Source: URNF01 sp045594105 (GTDB taxonomy: Bacteria; Bacillota; Clostridia; Oscillospirales; Acutalibacteraceae). From it: 28,596 nt of DNA. Positions 1-7,302 of the stretch are shown here, piece by piece; the first letter of the stretch is position 1, and each line of letters begins with the position of its first letter. The stretch covers positions 1 to 28,596 of the forward strand of contig JAZNXY010000083.1 in NCBI GenBank assembly GCA_045594105.1, read 5' to 3'. The notes under the pieces are model-generated. The model had not been told where the DNA came from, made no database searches, and saw nothing but the letters and a program-made list of their open reading frames with translations. A program made the translations under genes and the position numbers.

Positions 1-425
1 TAAAATTCCTGTACCAGCTGTTCAAACAACGGCTTTAACTGTCCTCGTACCGTGTGTGACGGACGCAGGATCTTCGTGTCGGATGTCAAATGGAAGCAGG
101 TGCTGAAAATGCCGCCTTCCAACTCCTCAAAATAGCTTTTCTCCAGCCACAGCACGATACGCTCGTAGTTAGCAGACGCCACATTGCGTGGCACGGGTTT
201 ATGCAGCTCTGTCGGGCGGATCAACAGAATATCCCCCGGCTTTAACGGGTATACACTACCATCTATCCAATAGTCGACGTCACCGCCGATAAAATAAAAC
301 ACCTCGTAAAAATCGTGAAAATGGGCATCCAGATGGCGTGATTCCAAATCGAGATAATGAAACACCTCAAACGTATCACTGTTCATTTTCTGACGTGGGT
401 CAAACCGTTGCAGTTTTTTCGGCAT
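1..425 (-). CDS. AraC-family transcriptional regulator, N-terminal part (runs off the window)
   Basis: About 141 codons are visible, starting at ATG 423-425 (MPKKLQRFDPRQK...) after GGTGAC; the rest lies beyond base 1. The visible part resembles the cupin-like sensing domain of AraC-type sugar regulators. It has the HLDAHFHDFYEVFYFI pattern and PGDILLIRPTELHKP, the usual His-rich barrel strands, followed by a Y-x-R-I-V-L-W-L segment. The C-terminal double helix-turn-helix is expected off the window, so the family call rests on the N-terminal domain only. It diverges from the uronate operon starting at 548 and is probably its regulator; that role is inferred from position. The shared 122-base intergenic region holds a palindrome that could be its operator. 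Confidence 0.8.
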   Translation of the reverse strand, partial: MPKKLQRFDPRQKMNSDTFEVFHYLDLESRHLDAHFHDFYEVFYFIGGDVDYWIDGSVYPLKPGDILLIRPTELHKPVPRNVASANYERIVLWLEKSYFEELEGGIFSTCFHLTSDTKILRPSHTVRGQLKPLFEQLVQEF

Positions 426-456
426 ATTTGTCACCTCACCAACAGATTACAGCAAC

Positions 457-499
457 TTTTGCAATATGTCAAACAATTTATGCAATTAAAATTGCAAAA
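457..499. promoter_or_regulatory. Operator-like palindromes in the araC/uxuA divergent intergenic region
   Basis: A perfect palindrome TGCAATT-AA-AATTGCA lies at 481-496. A further copy of the same core, TTTTGCAAT (457-465), is an inverted match to ATTGCAAAA (491-499). A possible -10 hexamer TATGAT (504-509) sits just downstream, so a protein bound here would cover the -35 area of the uxuA promoter. No good -35 hexamer is visible, which would fit an activator-dependent promoter. Which protein binds here cannot be told from sequence; the adjacent AraC-type regulator is the first candidate. Confidence 0.45.
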
Positions 500-547
500 A
501 TAATATGATACACTTATTCTATAACATGGCAAGAGGGGGACGTATTC

Positions 548-1636
548 TTGGCAATGAAAATGTGTTTCCGCTGGTACGGCGAAGGCAACGACAAAATCAA
601 GCTGTCGGACATCAAGCAGATTCCCGGTGTAGAGGGCATCGTTTGGGCACTGCACCACAAAATGCCCGGTGAAATCTGGGAGGTAGAGGAAATCGCAGCT
701 GTCAAAGAGCAGCTCGATCGGTACGGTTTTAATATGGATGTTGTGGAATCGGTCAACGTACACGACGACATCAAAATCGGTCTGCCCACCCGTGATATGT
801 ACATCGAAAACTACAAGCAGTGTATCCGTAACCTCGCAAAGTTCGGTGTCAAGGTTATCTGCTACAACTTTATGCCGATTTTCGACTGGACAAGAAGCAA
901 CCTGTTCCACCCTGTAGGCGACGGCTCCACCGCCCTGTTCTACGAAAAGGGCATGATCCAGGATGATTATAACGCTATGGCGAAATACATTTTGGACTTT
1001 ACCGAAAAATACAATATGTCCTTCCCCGGCTGGGAGCCCGAGCGTATGGCAAAGCTGGATGAGCTGTTCCGTGCGTACGAAGGGGTTGACCACGAAAAGC
1101 TGTGGGAAAATCTCAAGTATTTATTAGAAGCCATTATGCCTACCTGCCGTGAATGCGACATCAAAATGGCCATTCACATGGACGATCCGCCGTGGGATAT
1201 CTTCGGTCTCCCCCGCCTCCTCGTAGACGAGGCAAGCATCGGTCGTTTTCTTTCTATGGTGGACGACGAATACAACTGCCTGACACTCTGCTCGGGCAGC
1301 TTAAATGCCAATCCCGACAACAACGTAGCGGACATTGTACGCAAATACTGCGACCGCATTGCATTTGCACATATCCGCAACGTCAAGCATTTCGAAAACG
1401 GTGATTTCTCCGAAGCCAGTCACCGTGACTGTGACGGCGATACGGGTATTCTCGATATCTTAAAGGCATATCACGACTGCGGCTTTGAAGGATACATCCG
1501 CCCCGACCACGGCAGACATCTGTGGGACGAGGGTCCCGGCAATGTTCGCCCCGGTTACGGTTTGTATGACAGAGCACTGGGCATTATGTATATGCTCGGT
1601 GTGTGGGATATGTTGGAAAAGTTTGATAAGAAATAA
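548..1636 (+). CDS. uxuA: Mannonate dehydratase
   Basis: The 362-aa product matches UxuA, which dehydrates D-mannonate to 2-keto-3-deoxygluconate in the cytoplasm during glucuronate breakdown. Recognisable segments are the N-terminal MCFRWYGEGNDKIKLSDI, VEGIVWALHHKMPGE near residue 30, FDWTRSNLFHP near 115, the IHMDDPPWDIFGLPR metal-site region near 210 and a C-terminal IRPDHGRHLWDE. The length is normal for the family. The start appears to be TTG at 548, because AGAGGGGG (532-538) sits about nine bases upstream; the in-frame ATG at 554 is a second option. It is the first gene of the operon with the SDR, eda and kdgK genes, 11 bases before the next one. Confidence 0.93.
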   Translation: MAMKMCFRWYGEGNDKIKLSDIKQIPGVEGIVWALHHKMPGEIWEVEEIAAVKEQLDRYGFNMDVVESVNVHDDIKIGLPTRDMYIENYKQCIRNLAKFGVKVICYNFMPIFDWTRSNLFHPVGDGSTALFYEKGMIQDDYNAMAKYILDFTEKYNMSFPGWEPERMAKLDELFRAYEGVDHEKLWENLKYLLEAIMPTCRECDIKMAIHMDDPPWDIFGLPRLLVDEASIGRFLSMVDDEYNCLTLCSGSLNANPDNNVADIVRKYCDRIAFAHIRNVKHFENGDFSEASHRDCDGDTGILDILKAYHDCGFEGYIRPDHGRHLWDEGPGNVRPGYGLYDRALGIMYMLGVWDMLEKFDKK

Positions 1637-1647
1637 GGAGAAAAATT

Positions 1648-2493
1648 ATGGTACAGCTTCCTTTGAATGTGGATTACAGCGGCAAAGTGGTTGTGGTCAC
1701 CGGCGCAGGCGGTCTTATCTGCGGTGCGATGGCACGTGCGTTTGCACAGTCGGGTGCCAAGGTTGCCGCACTTGACCTTAATGAAGATGCCGTAAAAGCA
1801 CTTGCCGCCCAGCTGCGCAGCGAGGGCTTTATCTGCGAGGGCTACAAAGCGAACGTATTGGAAAGCGAAGCACTTGAAGAGGTGCATCAGGCGGTATTGA
1901 GAGATTTAGGACCTTGTGATGTGTTGGTAAACGGTGCAGGCGGCAACAACCCCAGAGCCACCACCGACAATGAATATCACCACGAAGCAAAAGAAGGCGG
2001 CAAATCCTTCTTCGATCTGGATGCGGCAGGCGTGGATTTTGTGTTTAAGCTCAATTTCCAAGGCACTCTGCTCCCTACCCAAGTATTTGCAAAAGACATG
2101 GTGGAAAAGGGTAAAGGTTGTATCCTTAACATCTCTTCGATGAATGCGTATACCCCCTTAACCAAAATTCCTGCGTACTCCGCCGCCAAAGCAGGCATTT
2201 CCAACTTCACCCAGTGGCTTGCCACCCACTTTGCAGGCACAGGCATCCGTTGCAATGCCATTGCTCCCGGTTTCCTGGTTTCCGCACAGAACAAGGCACT
2301 GCTGTTTAATGAAGACGGCACCCCCACCGCACGCAGTGCCAAAATCTTAAACGGCACCCCCACCAAGCGTTTTGTGGATGCCGATGAGCTGCTGGGCGGC
2401 ACTTTATTCCTGTGTGATGAAAAATCCGCATCCGCCATCACGGGTGTGGTGTTGCCCATCGACTGCGGCTTTGCCGCATATTCGGGCGTATAA
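1648..2493 (+). CDS. uxuB: SDR-type D-mannonate oxidoreductase (fructuronate reductase)
   Basis: The 281-aa protein is a classical short-chain dehydrogenase/reductase. It shows the cofactor-binding TGAGGLICG motif (residues 18-26), NGAGG at 95-99, the catalytic Ser near 163-164 and Y177-x3-K181. It resembles the SDR form of UxuB found in Firmicutes, which interconverts D-fructuronate and D-mannonate with NAD(H), rather than the larger polyol-dehydrogenase UxuB of E. coli. The position directly after uxuA and before eda and kdgK supports this substrate. The start ATG follows AAGGAGAAAAATT. Substrate identity is inferred from synteny; gluconate-type SDRs are close relatives. Confidence 0.85.
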   Translation: MVQLPLNVDYSGKVVVVTGAGGLICGAMARAFAQSGAKVAALDLNEDAVKALAAQLRSEGFICEGYKANVLESEALEEVHQAVLRDLGPCDVLVNGAGGNNPRATTDNEYHHEAKEGGKSFFDLDAAGVDFVFKLNFQGTLLPTQVFAKDMVEKGKGCILNISSMNAYTPLTKIPAYSAAKAGISNFTQWLATHFAGTGIRCNAIAPGFLVSAQNKALLFNEDGTPTARSAKILNGTPTKRFVDADELLGGTLFLCDEKSASAITGVVLPIDCGFAAYSGV

Positions 2494-2508
2494 TAAGGAG
2501 GCGTTAAA

Positions 2509-3063
2509 ATGGAAAAGTTTATCCCGGTTGTTGTTATCAAAGAATTGTCCGAAACCGACAAAATCCTCACCGCTCTCAAAAATGCGGGTATCAACTGTGC
2601 GGAAATCACCTTCCGTACCGCTTGTGCAGCAGAAGCGATCGCATACGCTGTTAAAAATTATCCCGACATGAGCATCGGTGCAGGTACGGTCATCAATGCC
2701 AAACAGTGCGAAGAGGCATTAGCGGCAGGTGCGGAGTTTATCGTATCCCCCGGTTTGTCGGTTGCGGTCGCAAACATTTGTAACGAAAGAAATATCCCCT
2801 ACTATCCCGGTTGTGTCACCCCCACCGAAATTATGCAAGCATTAGAGCTGGGTATCACCACCGTCAAGTTCTTCCCGGCCAACATCTACGGCGGTTTGAA
2901 AGCATTGAAAGCATTGTCCGCTCCGTTCCCGCAGGTAAAGTTTATCCCGACCGGCGGAGTTGACAGAAGCAACATCGACGAGTTCCTGGCATTCGACAAA
3001 ATTGCAGCTATCGGCGGTAGCTTTTTCGTAAAAGAAGCACTTGAAATGATGGAGGGTAAATGA
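2509..3063 (+). CDS. eda: KDPG/KHG aldolase (short C-terminus)
   Basis: This class I aldolase splits 2-keto-3-deoxy-6-phosphogluconate into pyruvate and glyceraldehyde-3-phosphate. Visible signatures are AEITFRT with the catalytic Glu at residue 32, GAGTVIN at 58-64, SPG at 81-83, and the Schiff-base Lys121 in VKFFPA. The phosphate-binding IPTGGVD and IGGSFF segments are also present. At 184 aa it is shorter than the usual 205-215 aa. It ends soon after GGSFF with a brief helix (VKEALEMMEGK) instead of the normal longer tail, although the catalytic core is intact. The start follows AAGGAGGCGTTAAA. It is followed one base later by the kdgK start, so the two are probably translationally coupled. 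Confidence 0.92.
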   Translation: MEKFIPVVVIKELSETDKILTALKNAGINCAEITFRTACAAEAIAYAVKNYPDMSIGAGTVINAKQCEEALAAGAEFIVSPGLSVAVANICNERNIPYYPGCVTPTEIMQALELGITTVKFFPANIYGGLKALKALSAPFPQVKFIPTGGVDRSNIDEFLAFDKIAAIGGSFFVKEALEMMEGK

Positions 3064-3064
3064 C

Positions 3065-4087
3065 ATGGCAAGAGTAGTGACTTTCGGCGAGCTGATGTTA
3101 CGCCTCGCCCCCAACGGCTATTACAGATTTTTCCAGAACGATCAGATGCAGGCAACCTTCGGCGGCGGTGAAGCTAACGTCGCAGTATCCCTTGCCAACT
3201 ACGGCTTTGACAGCGTGTATGTCACCAAATTACCTAAGCACGCTATCGGTCAGGCGGCAATAGATTCCCTGCGTTATTTCGGTGTAGACACCTCCAAGGT
3301 GGTACGCGGTGGCGAACGTGTCGGTATCTATTACCTCGAAAAAGGTGCTTCTCAGCGTGGCTCCGTGTGCATCTATGACCGTAAATATTCCGCCATTCAG
3401 ATGGCAGAGCCCACCGATTTTGATTGGGACAGCATCTTTGAAGGTGCCGATTGGTTTCACTTTACGGGTATCACCCCCGCACTCGGCCCGAATCTCGTCG
3501 AGATTTGCAAGCAGGCGTGTATCGCTGCCAAAAAACGCGGTGTGCAGATCTCCTGCGACTTAAACTATCGAGGCAAGCTTTGGACACGAGAAGAAGCTCG
3601 TGCGGCAATGACCGAGCTGTGCCAATACGTAGACGTATGCATCTCCAACGAAGAGGATGCCAAGGACGTGTTCGGCATTGAAGCGGAAGGCACCGATATT
3701 TACGGCGGCAAATTAAACCACGACGGCTACAAGAGTGTTGCCAAGCAGTTGGCTGACAAATTCGGTTTTTCCAAGGTGGCTATCACCCTGCGTACATCTA
3801 TTTCTGCCAGCGACAATGACTGGGCAGGTATGCTGTATGACGGTACCGACTACCACTTCTCCAAATCCTATCACCTGCACATTGTAGACCGTGTAGGCGG
3901 CGGTGACTCGTTCGGCGGCGGTTTAATTTACGCTTTACTTAGCGGAAAATCTTCCAAAGACGCTATAGAGTTTGCAGTGGCGGCATCCGCTTTGAAACAC
4001 TCGGTAGAAGGCGACTACAACCGTGTTTCCGTTTCCGAAGTTGAAAAACTCGCAGGCGGCGACGGCTCCGGTCGCGTACAAAGATAA
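3065..4087 (+). CDS. kdgK: 2-keto-3-deoxygluconate kinase (PfkB family)
   Basis: The 340-aa ribokinase/PfkB-type sugar kinase phosphorylates 2-keto-3-deoxygluconate with ATP, giving KDPG for the aldolase encoded just upstream. The N-terminal PfkB signature FGGGEANVAVSLANYG is at residues 32-47. The C-terminal ATP/catalytic signature DRVGGGDSFGGG is at 275-286, with Asp281 as the probable base. The length fits the KdgK group. The ATG lies one base after the eda stop and its Shine-Dalgarno GAGGG lies inside eda. It is the last gene of the uronate operon and is followed by a very strong terminator. Substrate preference within the PfkB family is inferred from the operon. Confidence 0.9.
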   Translation: MARVVTFGELMLRLAPNGYYRFFQNDQMQATFGGGEANVAVSLANYGFDSVYVTKLPKHAIGQAAIDSLRYFGVDTSKVVRGGERVGIYYLEKGASQRGSVCIYDRKYSAIQMAEPTDFDWDSIFEGADWFHFTGITPALGPNLVEICKQACIAAKKRGVQISCDLNYRGKLWTREEARAAMTELCQYVDVCISNEEDAKDVFGIEAEGTDIYGGKLNHDGYKSVAKQLADKFGFSKVAITLRTSISASDNDWAGMLYDGTDYHFSKSYHLHIVDRVGGGDSFGGGLIYALLSGKSSKDAIEFAVAASALKHSVEGDYNRVSVSEVEKLAGGDGSGRVQR

Positions 4088-4095
4088 CACACATA

Positions 4096-4140
4096 AGAAA
4101 AAGCACGACACACGGCGTAACCGTGTGTCGTGCTTTTTCT
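4096..4140. terminator. Strong bidirectional intrinsic terminator after kdgK
   Basis: The arms at 4096-4115 and 4121-4140 are perfect 20-bp complements around a five-base loop (CGTAA). A/T runs are built into both ends, so it should work in both directions. On the plus strand it ends the uronate operon. On the minus strand it directly follows the stop codon (4141-4143) of the LacI-like remnant. Confidence 0.93.
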
Positions 4141-4352
4141 TTATCTGTCTTTTGCTTTGCCAATCGAGCCGCGCGGCAAAAACGTCCCTGTTAACTGTAT
4201 AGGTTTTTTGGGGTGATAATAAATGTTTTTCATCTTTTTTTCAATAGATCCCACACGGCATTACACGCCTTGTCAATATGTTCGTCAACAGTAGATAACG
4301 ACGGCTCGGCATACTGCGAAAAAGGAATATTATTGATACCCATCACAGAAAA
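4141..4352 (-). pseudogene. C-terminal remnant of a LacI-family regulator (5'-truncated and frameshifted)
   Basis: Read on the minus strand from 4352, this encodes FSVMGINNIPFSQYAEPSL followed by STVDEHIDKACNAVWDLLKKR and a stop. That is the typical end of a LacI/GalR-family effector domain (VMGxxDIPFxxYxxPxLTTV). After the stop, the next reading frame continues KNIYYHPKKPIQLTGTFLPR-GSIGK to a stop at 4141-4143, which matches the last strand and RGS end of the same family. Adding one A to the run of seven at the junction (plus strand T7 at about 4234-4240) restores a single frame. The DNA-binding domain and most of the sensor domain are gone: upstream of about 4352 the homology passes abruptly into an enzyme gene on the other strand. 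The family call comes from motif recognition only. Confidence 0.75.
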
Positions 4353-5200
4353 ATCTCACCGGTATCGTCGCCAACATTGCATGTCCGTCGCAGGTGTTGG
4401 AACACAGAAGTTTCATTTCTTCCGACTACTGGGGCAAGGTAAAGGAAAATCTTCGCCGTGAATTTGGTGAACACATCTATCTTTTAGCCCTCGGCGGTGC
4501 GGGCGGTGACCAGTGTCCCCGTGACCTTGTACGCTGGGTAAACCCCGAAACGCCGATAAATGACCCCAATATTACGCGCGATAACTACATTGAACGTGTG
4601 GCGGATCCTTCCATGTTTGATTTGGCAGGTTGTCGCCGTATCGGCAAACGCGTTGCCAACGAAATCATTGCACTGTACGACGAAATCACCGACATCAAAG
4701 CGGACGCACCCTTTGAGCATAAGGTGATGACCTTGCCGCTCCCCCTCAGAAAAGCGACCAAAGCAGAATATGAGACGGCAATGCGTGAAATCGCCTATTA
4801 TATTGACAAAAACAAGGACAAAGCCGAATTTAATTACAAAGACACCGCCTCTTTACACGTACATCTGGGCACGGTTTTGCGATACAGACAACAGCAAAAC
4901 CAGGAGCTCTATCCCACCGAAGTACATATTGTACGTTTCGGCGACGTGGCATTTGCCACCAATCCGTTTGAATTGTTCCTCGATTACGGCAATTATATGA
5001 AGGCGAGAAGCTATGCAAAACAGACCTTCATCATCCAGCTCTGTTGCGGCAGAGGCGGATATCTGCCTACCGAAAAAGCGGAGAAGGCCGGACATTACAG
5101 TGCGTACATTTCCAGCGGTAACGTTGGTCACGAAGGCGGCAATCTGTTAGCCAGAATTTCGGTAGAAGAAATCAACAAACTATTTCGTAACAAGGTGTAA
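4352..5200 (+). pseudogene. C-terminal part of a neutral/alkaline ceramidase-like protein (N-terminus lost)
   Basis: The frame is open from 4337 with no convincing start: the in-frame GTG at 4394 has no Shine-Dalgarno, and homology-like sequence (NLTGIVANIACPSQVLEHRS) already runs before it. The remaining 283 codons contain LGGAGGDQCPRDL, FGDVAFATNPFELF and CGRGGYLPTEKAEKAGHYSA. These resemble the C-terminal half of ceramidase-like proteins, with patterns such as NGAAGDxxPR, LGDxAxxxxPxExF and GYLPxxxxxxxGxYE. The N-terminal half with most metal ligands is missing. The break coincides with the broken end of the LacI-like remnant. The frame is otherwise undamaged and ends three bases before the MFS gene. 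A shortened but expressed protein cannot be excluded. Confidence 0.65.
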
Positions 5201-5202
5201 CT

Positions 5203-6462
5203 ATGAATAAAAAAACCTTCGATTATAAATGGGTCATTGCGGGCTTATGCTTTTTGATGATCTTCACCTGCCTCGGTTTTTGCAGCTCCAACAGCAGTTT
5301 ATACTTAAACGCCATTACCGAAGCATTGGATTTTTCGCGCAGCAGTTATTCGCTCACCAACACCCTGCGATTTGTATCCACCGCCCTTATTAACTTGTTT
5401 TTTGGCAAACTCATTACGCGTTTCGGTGCCAAAAAAATGGTGTGTGCAGGTTTTATATGCTTAATTTCCGCTATGTTGCTCTATTCTGTGGCGGAATCGC
5501 TGCTTGTATTCTATCTCGGCGGTATTCTGCTCGGTCTGGGCTTTGCCTGGACGGGTACCACCATTATCGGTAGTGTTGTTGCAAAATGGTTCCCCGAAAA
5601 CCGCGGTACCGTTATGGGCTTTGTTTTAGCGGCAAACGGGCTGGGTGGTGCCTTGGCGGCGCAAATTGTGTCTCCGCTCATTTACGATGAGAGCACAGCT
5701 TTTGGCTACCGTAATGCGTACCGTTTGGTGGCACTCATTTTGGCGATAGTGGGATTGCTTGTTGTGCTACTCTTCAAAAACCAACCCAAATCGTATATAG
5801 ACGACGGCAAACCCGTCGTCAAAAAGCGCAGAGGGCAAAGTTGGGTCGGCATCGAATATGCCACCATCACAAAAATGCCGCTGTTTTATGCGGCGTTGGT
5901 GTGTATCTTCCTGACCGGCTTTATTTTACAGGGCTTTAACGGCGTTGCCGCCGCACACCTAAAGGATGTACAGTTGGATGCTTCGTTTGTTGCCACGGTA
6001 ATGAGCGTTCATTCTATAGCACTTGCCGCTTTTAAGTTTTTGACCGGTTTTTTATACGACAAACGCGGTCTGCGTGTCACCATGACCGTGTGTTCGGTAG
6101 CGGCGCTGGTATCCTTGACCATGCTCGCCTTGGTGACAAACTCTGCCCACGGGCGTGTTATGGCGATGGCATACGGTATCATTTCTTCCTTGGCGTTGCC
6201 GCTGGAAACCATTATGCTGCCTATATACGCAAGCGACCTGTTCGGTGATAAAGCGTATAACAAGGTGCTTGGTCTGTTTGTTTCGGTTAACGTAGCAGGG
6301 TATGCTTTGGGTACGCCCATCATCAATCTTGTTTTCGATCTCGTCGGCAGTTACGTGCCTGCGTTTGTGTTTTTCGCCGTGGCGATGCTTGCTGTAATGA
6401 TAGCAATGACCTTCATTATCCGTGCGGCACACAAATTACGCAAAACGCAAGAAACAGTGTAA
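5203..6462 (+). CDS. Major facilitator superfamily transporter
   Basis: The 419-aa protein is rich in hydrophobic segments, consistent with twelve membrane helices. A basic central loop at about residues 190-215 (PKSYIDDGKPVVKKRRGQSW) separates the two halves. The first inter-helix loop carries the MFS-A-like GKLITRFGAKKM and the second half has the matching FLYDKRGLR. The second half resembles MFS monocarboxylate/oxalate-formate-type permeases, but the substrate is not recognisable. ATG 5203 follows the stop of the ceramidase-like remnant by two bases, with AAGGTG upstream. Its original promoter was probably that of the damaged divergent pair, so it may now be poorly expressed or rely on an unnoticed promoter. 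Confidence 0.85.
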   Translation: MNKKTFDYKWVIAGLCFLMIFTCLGFCSSNSSLYLNAITEALDFSRSSYSLTNTLRFVSTALINLFFGKLITRFGAKKMVCAGFICLISAMLLYSVAESLLVFYLGGILLGLGFAWTGTTIIGSVVAKWFPENRGTVMGFVLAANGLGGALAAQIVSPLIYDESTAFGYRNAYRLVALILAIVGLLVVLLFKNQPKSYIDDGKPVVKKRRGQSWVGIEYATITKMPLFYAALVCIFLTGFILQGFNGVAAAHLKDVQLDASFVATVMSVHSIALAAFKFLTGFLYDKRGLRVTMTVCSVAALVSLTMLALVTNSAHGRVMAMAYGIISSLALPLETIMLPIYASDLFGDKAYNKVLGLFVSVNVAGYALGTPIINLVFDLVGSYVPAFVFFAVAMLAVMIAMTFIIRAAHKLRKTQETV

Positions 6463-6490
6463 AAAACTCCCCCGCATAAGGGGAGTTTTT
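6462..6490. terminator. Bidirectional terminator between convergent MFS and pnuC-like genes
   Basis: The arms AAAAACTCCCC (6462-6472) and GGGGAGTTTTT (6480-6490) pair perfectly around a seven-base loop. T runs on either strand serve the plus-strand MFS gene and the minus-strand transporter gene. The latter's stop codon (6489-6491) lies inside the stem. Confidence 0.9.
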
Positions 6491-7163
6491 ATTTTTGTGT
6501 TTGTTGCATACGTCGCCAGCAGATGAAGCCGTACATATCGTTGATAAGAAACATCACAAAGCAGATAAGCACCGAAAGATAAGCGGTATCTTTCAGCGAT
6601 GCCAATGCCCATAAAACAATCAACACCACGTCATTGGCGGCATATGCAAGTGCATAATACGGACTGCGTCGGAAGGTGAGATAGGCAGCCACAAAGCTGG
6701 TGGTAACCGACAGAGTGCTTGGCAACAAATTCGCCGTATGAAAGGCAGAAAGAATGTAATAAAAAGCCGCTGTCACTGCCGCTGTCAACAACAACAGAAA
6801 CAACCATTCTCCCCTACGTAACCGTCCCACCTCTACCTGTGTACGATTGCCACGATACGGATGTCGCAGCCACGACACAAGGGATACCGCCGCCATCGGC
6901 AAGGTCATACCCACATAGGTAATCATCTCGCCGTAATAGCGGAACGAAAGGGAAATATACCCGTACAGCAAGCTGAAAACAATCATCAGCACCTGCCCGA
7001 CAGGGTTGCCCTTCGCACAGAAAATAAGAGAGGTGACCCCTATCAACGATGCAAGCAGGGTCAAATATTGGGTACGGTCAAACAACAAAAAGGCAACCGT
7101 GATACACAGCACCGACCCTAACCATAAACACAATTCTCCGACAGAAAAATACCGTTTTCGCAT
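6489..7163 (-). CDS. PnuC-family transporter (nicotinamide riboside or related vitamin)
   Basis: The 224-aa membrane protein has about seven hydrophobic segments. It carries the PnuC hallmarks: NPVGQ near residue 53 (YGY at 67-69 follows), and in the C-terminal half YALAYAANDVVLIVLW and NDMYGFICW (208-216). PnuC-family proteins move nicotinamide riboside, thiamine or riboflavin precursors by facilitated diffusion with downstream phosphorylation; the substrate here cannot be assigned. The start is ATG 7161-7163, because GGAGG lies five bases upstream; four extra upstream codons starting with TTG would use up that Shine-Dalgarno. It appears to be a single-gene unit with its own promoter and a structured leader of about 100 bases. 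Confidence 0.85.
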   Translation of the reverse strand: MRKRYFSVGELCLWLGSVLCITVAFLLFDRTQYLTLLASLIGVTSLIFCAKGNPVGQVLMIVFSLLYGYISLSFRYYGEMITYVGMTLPMAAVSLVSWLRHPYRGNRTQVEVGRLRRGEWLFLLLLTAAVTAAFYYILSAFHTANLLPSTLSVTTSFVAAYLTFRRSPYYALAYAANDVVLIVLWALASLKDTAYLSVLICFVMFLINDMYGFICWRRMQQTQK

Positions 7164-7173
7164 AGATACCTCC

Positions 7174-7256
7174 AAAAAAGCATCCGCCTACACGTCTTCA
7201 AAGACCTAACGACGTGCAAACGAATGCTTTTACATTCACTACCCGGTGGCAGTCAA
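7174..7256 (-). promoter_or_regulatory. Structured leader / candidate attenuator of the pnuC-like gene
   Basis: On the minus strand the leader can form a long stem, AAAAGCATTCG (7221-7231) with CGGATGCTTTT (7176-7186), including one G-U pair. This encloses a second hairpin CACGTC/GACGTG (7211-7216 with 7191-7196) and runs into six Ts just before the GGAGG of pnuC, so it is terminator-like. The 5' arm can instead pair upstream as GAATG-TAAAAG-CATTC, which would break the long stem. A further small hairpin, ACTGCC/GGTAGT, lies still further upstream. Mutually exclusive pairings are the usual layout of riboswitch or attenuator control. I could not match it to a riboswitch class I know; TPP, FMN and preQ1-I consensus elements are absent. 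Confidence 0.5.
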
Positions 7257-7269
7257 CTATATTGAAAAC

Positions 7270-7298
7270 AGTGTAACATAAAGAAGTCCAAAAAGCAA
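7270..7298 (-). promoter_or_regulatory. Putative sigma-A promoter of the pnuC-like gene
   Basis: On the minus strand, TTGCTT (7293-7298) and TACACT (7270-7275) are separated by 17 bases, giving a leader of roughly 100 bases ahead of the start at 7163. A second TTGACT further down has no good -10 at the right distance. Confidence 0.45.
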
Positions 7299-7302
7299 GG
7301 TG

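Noticed and set aside
431..1093. 220-aa minus-strand reading frame over uxuA
   Set aside because: Antisense shadow of a well-recognised enzyme gene; no ribosome-binding site or domain pattern.
1977..2609. 210-aa minus-strand frame over the SDR gene
   Set aside because: Shadow frame; it crosses the start of eda and has no recognisable motif.
4394..5200. Intact 268-aa gene starting at GTG 4394
   Set aside because: No Shine-Dalgarno, and recognisable family sequence continues upstream of this codon until it meets the LacI-like remnant; a truncated gene explains it better.
7174..7256. TPP, FMN or preQ1 riboswitch upstream of the pnuC-like gene
   Set aside because: The conserved cores I know for these classes are not present; kept only as an unclassified structured leader.
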